From contig CANCOG010000167.1 of the NCBI GenBank assembly GCA_947379685.1, positions 1 through 9,276 of the forward strand: a stretch of DNA of 9,276 nucleotides, in the 5' to 3' direction. The first letter of the stretch is position 1. Every line of letters starts with the position of its first letter. This DNA is from Flavipsychrobacter stenotrophus (GTDB taxonomy: Bacteria; Bacteroidota; Bacteroidia; Chitinophagales; Chitinophagaceae). A model generated the notes under the pieces. That model searched no databases. It saw only the letters and a list, made by a program, of their open reading frames with translations, and was not told the DNA's origin. Positions 6,139-9,276 of the stretch are shown here, in pieces. The position numbers and the translations under genes are program-made.

Positions 6139-7104
6139 TCATAGAAGTTGCTTGATCAGCGCATCCTGCAATATTCCTTCCGCTTCAGCCTTATAATTAC
6201 GCAGCACCCTGTGTCGTAAAACAGGCAGCGCCATTGCCTTTACATCTTCTATATCCGGAGAGTACTTGCCATTTAATAAGGCATGGCACTTCGCGCCAAG
6301 TATCAGGTACTGAGAAGCCCTTGGGCCAGCACCGTATGCAATAAATTGATTGGCAACACTCGCCGCTGACGGCGTATTAGGCCTGGTTTTTTGCACCAAT
6401 CCCACTGCATATTCCAACACATTATCCGGTACCGGAACCCTGCGTACCAGATCCTGGAAATAAAGAATATCTTCAGCCGTAAGCACCTTAGGCAGATCAA
6501 CAGTCGATGATCCTGTAGTATTTCTTACTATCCTCACCTCTTCGTCAAAACTTGGATAGTCGAGCGTCACCTGGAACATAAAACGGTCCAGCTGAGCTTC
6601 CGGCAGCGGGTAAGTACCTTCCTGTTCAATAGGGTTCTGTGTAGCCAGTACAAAGAAAGGAGCAGGTAGTTTATACAATACACCACCTGCAGTAATATTA
6701 CGCTCTTGCATTGCTTCCAGCAGCGCAGCCTGTGTCTTTGGCGGGGTACGGTTAATTTCATCCGCCAGTACGATATTTGCAAACAATGGTCCCTTTATAA
6801 AATGGAACTGTCGGGATTCGTTGAGTATTTCGGCACCGGTAATATCGCTGGGCATAAGGTCCGGCGTGAACTGTATGCGTTTAAATGAAAGGTGGAGTAC
6901 ATCAGCAATTGTTTTTACCAGGAGGGTTTTCGCCAGCCCCGGAACACCCACCAATAATGTATGCCCGTTACATAAAATGGAAATGATCAGTTTATCAACC
7001 ACATCATCTTGCCCAACTATTACCTTTCCTATTGCCTGGCGAATGCCTTTTGTGTATTCCCTGAGTGCGTTTGCTGCTTCAATGTCGTTTGCGAATGACT
7101 GCAT
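6139..7104 (-). CDS. MoxR-family AAA+ ATPase
   Basis: A 321-residue cytoplasmic ATPase. Motifs in order: Walker A GVPGLAKT (53-60, with Lys59 and Thr60), Walker B IVLADE (111-116, with Asp115 and Glu116), sensor 1 ATQNP (154-158), the LDRF arginine region (172-175), and sensor 2 GPRAS (260-264). This is the MoxR arrangement, and the length is typical. MoxR ATPases act as chaperone-like maturation factors, usually with von Willebrand A-domain partners. In Bacteroidota they often head an operon with DUF58 and Bat proteins. Here the next same-strand gene is a DUF1569 protein, so the usual partners are missing from view. The frame is open upstream to 7260, but the ATG at 7104 gives the normal N-terminus (SFANDIEAANALREYTKGIR) and avoids overlap with the divergent MazG-like gene. 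No full-consensus promoter was found; TGCCTTTG (7143-7150, minus strand) is a one-mismatch -7 candidate without a clear -33 partner. Confidence 0.95.
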   Translation of the reverse strand: MQSFANDIEAANALREYTKGIRQAIGKVIVGQDDVVDKLIISILCNGHTLLVGVPGLAKTLLVKTIADVLHLSFKRIQFTPDLMPSDITGAEILNESRQFHFIKGPLFANIVLADEINRTPPKTQAALLEAMQERNITAGGVLYKLPAPFFVLATQNPIEQEGTYPLPEAQLDRFMFQVTLDYPSFDEEVRIVRNTTGSSTVDLPKVLTAEDILYFQDLVRRVPVPDNVLEYAVGLVQKTRPNTPSAASVANQFIAYGAGPRASQYLILGAKCHALLNGKYSPDIEDVKAMALPVLRHRVLRNYKAEAEGILQDALIKQLL

Positions 7105-7230
7105 TGTTGTTCTTCTTTGTTTTTTCGGGGTTAATAACGAAACAAAGGCACAAATAACCTTTGTTTTAGTGAGAAACCTTAAAGAAAGCGAAAGTTCTAT
7201 TATTTTGTGTAAACAAACAAATACTTTAAC

Positions 7231-7563
7231 GTGGATGTAACTATAAGGGCCGCACAACAACAGGTGGATGAATGGATAAAGACCGTAGGTGTCAGGTATT
7301 TTAATGAACTCACCAACCTCGGCATCCTGATGGAGGAAGTAGGGGAGCTTTCCCGGCTGATGGTCCGTAAGTACGGCGAGCAGTCGTTCAAGGAAAGCGA
7401 CAAAAACAAAGAGATCTCAGATGAAATGGCCGATGTACTTTGGGTGCTGATCTGCCTTGCCAATCAAACCGGTGTGGATCTCACCGATGCCCTGCAAAAG
7501 AATTTCGAAAAAAAGAACATTAGGGATGCCACCAGGCATAAGGAGAATGAAAAATTGAAATAG
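7231..7563 (+). CDS. MazG-like nucleotide pyrophosphohydrolase
   Basis: A 110-residue single-domain, all-alpha protein of the MazG / all-alpha NTP pyrophosphatase superfamily, which hydrolyses nucleoside triphosphates (often non-canonical ones) to monophosphate and pyrophosphate in the cytoplasm. The metal-binding signature is visible: EEVGEL with Glu35, Glu36 and Glu39, and about 26 residues later ISDEMADVLW with Glu65 and Asp68. The short length and the NELTNLGILMEEVGEL and VLICLANQTGVDL stretches are characteristic of the compact Bacteroidota form. The start is GTG at 7231; an in-frame stop at 7210 rules out a much longer N-terminus. The gene diverges from moxR across 126 bases. The exact substrate is not predictable from sequence. 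Confidence 0.9.
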   Translation: MDVTIRAAQQQVDEWIKTVGVRYFNELTNLGILMEEVGELSRLMVRKYGEQSFKESDKNKEISDEMADVLWVLICLANQTGVDLTDALQKNFEKKNIRDATRHKENEKLK

Positions 7564-7636
7564 AGTTATGTCGATGCTATATTATACAGTCCAATTCAAC
7601 AGTCGGCTTTCGGCCGGGTTAGCCCGATCGATATTC

Positions 7637-7657
7637 TGGTTTTTAATAACAAAACCA
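7637..7657. repeat. Perfect inverted repeat downstream of the MazG-like gene
   Basis: TGGTTTT (7637-7643) pairs with AAAACCA (7651-7657) across a seven-base loop. There is no T tract on the 3' side, so it is not a classical terminator, although it is the clearest hairpin within 100 bases after the MazG-like stop. Confidence 0.4.
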
Positions 7658-7957
7658 ACTATCCCTAAAGTTAGTAGCTTTTATACCAACAACTTATCCA
7701 CTCATTTGCACAGGTTTGCTTGCATTTAAATAACAAAATTTTTTTTAATCAAACGTTAATTTCAAGATCCTGGAGAACGTGTTGGGTTATGGGGGTTATT
7801 GATTGTTACTAATGTGTAAGTTTAAGTTGCTGATTTAGTTTTCTTTATTTAGATAAAATAGTTTGTACACATATTTTATGGCGCAATTTTATATTCAAGA
7901 AAAAAAAATTAACAATCTCAACAAAAAATATTAATTTTAGCCTGTCTGATTGTGTTG

Positions 7958-7977
7958 TGCCGTGTAGAAAAACGGCA
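7958..7977. repeat. Six-base hairpin in the 8175 gene leader region
   Basis: TGCCGT (7958-7963) pairs with ACGGCA (7972-7977) around the eight-base loop GTAGAAAA. It stands out because its GC pairs sit in very AT-rich surroundings. No T tract follows. Confidence 0.35.
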
Positions 7978-8064
7978 TCAATATGATTGTACCCATATTT
8001 GAAATTACCCGTTAGTCATTTAAAAACAAAATAATTGCTCCGTATTTGACTTTTGAAAAAAAGC

Positions 8065-8145
8065 ATGAAAGTAATTGTTCATATCCCTGCTGCGAAAAGC
8101 AAAGGGAGTTTTTTTATGTCTATGCAAGTCCAAAACTTAACCTAA
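8065..8145 (+). CDS. Possible 26-codon leader ORF
   Basis: An ATG at 8065 opens 26 sense codons, beginning MKVIVHIPAAKSKG, and ends with TAA at 8143-8145, 29 bases before the ATG of the large secreted protein. An A-rich stretch with a weak GAAAAAAAG precedes it. The terminator-like hairpin lies inside the ORF. It has no recognised homology and could occur by chance in this sequence. It is listed because its position over the hairpin would suit translation-dependent attenuation. Confidence 0.2.
   Translation: MKVIVHIPAAKSKGSFFMSMQVQNLT
8084..8115 (+). terminator. Terminator-like hairpin 60 bases before the 8175 gene
   Basis: TCCCT (8084-8088) pairs with AGGGA (8103-8107). After a two-base bulge (8101-8102), GCT (8089-8091) pairs with AGC (8098-8100) around GCGAAA. 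One G and then seven Ts follow (8109-8115). The stem is short and bulged, so strength is uncertain. No gene ends just before it, so it would stop either a leader transcript or an unannotated small RNA. Confidence 0.4.
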
Positions 8146-8174
8146 TTCAAATTAAATAGATACAACTGTAAGTT

Positions 8175-9276
8175 ATGAAAAAAATAATTTTACTATTCCT
8201 CCTGTCTTGTCTTTATTTCAAAGGGTTTGCCCAATCTACATCAGCAGCAACCTACGCCCTTTCTACACAAACTGCCACCTACACAAGCGTTTCAGGAGGT
8301 ACCAATACAGGACCTACTGACCTTGACGATGGTAACACAACTGGCATCAACATCGGCTTTACATTTAGGTTTTGTGCCACCAACTATACAACATTGGCGG
8401 TTGATCAGAACGGTTTTATTTCACTGAGAAATGTTGCAGGAACTGGCAATACATATACCAATACAACCGCTGAGTTGAATAATATTGGCGCTGGAGTAGG
8501 AGTGCTGATGCCGTTTTGGGACGATATTACCCAGTACCCGAATGGAACTAATAACAGCACAGCATGTACCGGAGTGATCGGACGATATGTGACAACAGGA
8601 TCTTCACCTAACCGCGTCTTCACTTTTGAGTGGTTCAATTTCGGTGCTTATAATAGTGGTGGCGGCACCCCGCCCGGAGGCTGCGGTTCTATTGAAGTAA
8701 AGCTTTACGAGACTACCAACATTATTGAATTCTGTTACGGATCTAATTCCTTCGCAAATATGAGCGCTACAATCGGTATCGCTAACAGCAACGCCGACTT
8801 TAAAGTAGTAACTTCCAATACTGCATTCCCCACTACTTCTACTTCGACTTTTACAACTAACTTAACTACAACTCCTGCAACTTCAATAGTTTACAGGTGG
8901 TGCCCACAGAACATTAATCCTACTGCAACTAACGGAGGTCCTTATTGCTCTGGCCTTACGGCGGCTTTGGCAGGAAGTACTACCGCTGGTGCAAGTTATT
9001 CATGGGCAGGTCCTAACTCATTTACAGCTTCTGTTCAGAATCCTACAATTCCTAATGTTACTGTAGCAGCTGCTGGAGTTTATACGCTCACAGAAACAAT
9101 TGGTACGTGCATGGCCAATAATATTACAACAATGACCATCAATCCAACACCTCCAAAAATTACAGGAAGTGATTCGGTTTGTGTTGGGTCAACTACAGCA
9201 CTTACCGATGCTACTGCCGGTGGTACCTGGAGTAGTGCAACCCTTGCTGTTGCAACAATAACTGCAGGCGGAGTAG
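8175..9276 (+). CDS. Large secreted Ig-like-domain protein, N-terminal part (runs off window)
   Basis: The frame is open from the ATG at 8175 to the window edge, giving 367 residues without a stop. A signal peptide (MKKIILLFLLSC, then LYFKGFA) is likely cleaved before Gln21. Residues of about 23-240 form a beta-sandwich-like module with the sequence style DLDDGNTTGINIGFTFRF, VDQNGFISL and MPFWDDI, which I recognise as a recurrent N-terminal module of large Bacteroidota surface proteins but cannot name precisely. Next is an Ig/PKD-like unit (about 255-318; YSWAGPNSFTASVQNPTI, then AAGVYTLTETIGTC). The start of a further Ig-like repeat follows, with VCVGSTTALTDATAGGTWSS (335-354). Such proteins are usually very long and end in a T9SS or gliding-associated C-terminal domain, which is outside the window. 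A role in surface adhesion or gliding is inference. Confidence 0.88.
   Translation, partial: MKKIILLFLLSCLYFKGFAQSTSAATYALSTQTATYTSVSGGTNTGPTDLDDGNTTGINIGFTFRFCATNYTTLAVDQNGFISLRNVAGTGNTYTNTTAELNNIGAGVGVLMPFWDDITQYPNGTNNSTACTGVIGRYVTTGSSPNRVFTFEWFNFGAYNSGGGTPPGGCGSIEVKLYETTNIIEFCYGSNSFANMSATIGIANSNADFKVVTSNTAFPTTSTSTFTTNLTTTPATSIVYRWCPQNINPTATNGGPYCSGLTAALAGSTTAGASYSWAGPNSFTASVQNPTIPNVTVAAAGVYTLTETIGTCMANNITTMTINPTPPKITGSDSVCVGSTTALTDATAGGTWSSATLAVATITAGGV

Larger units (their letters stand above)
7564..8174. other. Gene-free AT-rich region upstream of the large secreted protein
   Basis: No established gene is visible in these 611 bases. The stretch holds a perfect seven-base inverted repeat (7637-7657), a six-base hairpin (7958-7977), a terminator-like hairpin with a T tract (8084-8115), and two tiny ORFs (53 codons from 7568, 26 codons from 8065). 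I found no full match to TTG-N19..23-TAnnTTTG leading into the 8175 gene, so its promoter is unplaced. Confidence 0.6.

Noticed and set aside
7694..7702. DnaA-box-like TTATCCACT
   Set aside because: It is a single site with one mismatch to TTATCCACA, with no cluster of further boxes and no replication genes nearby.
8175..8213. Lipoprotein signal at LLSC in the large secreted protein
   Set aside because: The Cys at residue 12 is too early for a normal lipobox, and GFA before Gln21 is a good signal peptidase I site.
1..9276. CRISPR array, insertion sequence, prophage, tRNA or rRNA
   Set aside because: I saw no evenly spaced identical repeats, transposase or integrase motifs, or tRNA-like cloverleaf on either strand by eye; a covariance search for tRNA was not possible.

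Overview
This window looks like chromosome from a member of the Bacteroidota, probably a Chitinophagaceae-like or related gliding or soil lineage (the family level is inference). Three observations support the phylum. Promoters match the Bacteroidota consensus TTG-N19..21-TAnnTTTG. Two long secreted proteins begin with Sec signal peptides that leave a Gln at +1, and one of them ends in a type A sorting domain of the type IX secretion system (T9SS). The core proteins (L19, kynureninase, MoxR ATPase, MazG-like hydrolase) also read as Bacteroidota versions.

Layout, left to right. A minus-strand gene (10-879) encodes a putative outer-membrane beta-barrel protein. It diverges from rplS (1115-1483, ribosomal protein L19), and the gap between them holds a clear promoter for each. 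After a terminator and a degenerate ten-base-period repeat comes kynU (1798-3057, kynureninase), with its own promoter and a perfect-stem terminator. An AT-rich gap with stacked inverted repeats (3119-3592) precedes a 556-residue T9SS-secreted protein (3593-5263) whose internal spacing suggests a beta-propeller. That gene ends in a long hairpin terminator. Next come two minus-strand genes, a DinB-like DUF1569 protein (5532-6002) and an orphan MoxR-type AAA+ ATPase (6139-7104), separated by a second copy of the degenerate repeat. A MazG-like nucleotide pyrophosphohydrolase (7231-7563) diverges from moxR. A 611-base AT-rich gap (7564-8174) with several hairpins leads into the start of a large secreted Ig-like-repeat protein (8175 to the window end, incomplete).

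Most genes appear to be single transcription units, and no multi-gene pathway is assembled here. kynU has no kynurenine-pathway neighbours and moxR has no bat/DUF58 partners in view. The least explained parts are the two long AT-rich leaders ahead of the two secreted proteins. The second carries a tiny ORF overlapping a terminator-like hairpin, which could be an attenuator. The pair of ten-base-period intergenic repeats is also unexplained. I see no CRISPR array, prophage, transposase, rRNA or tRNA.
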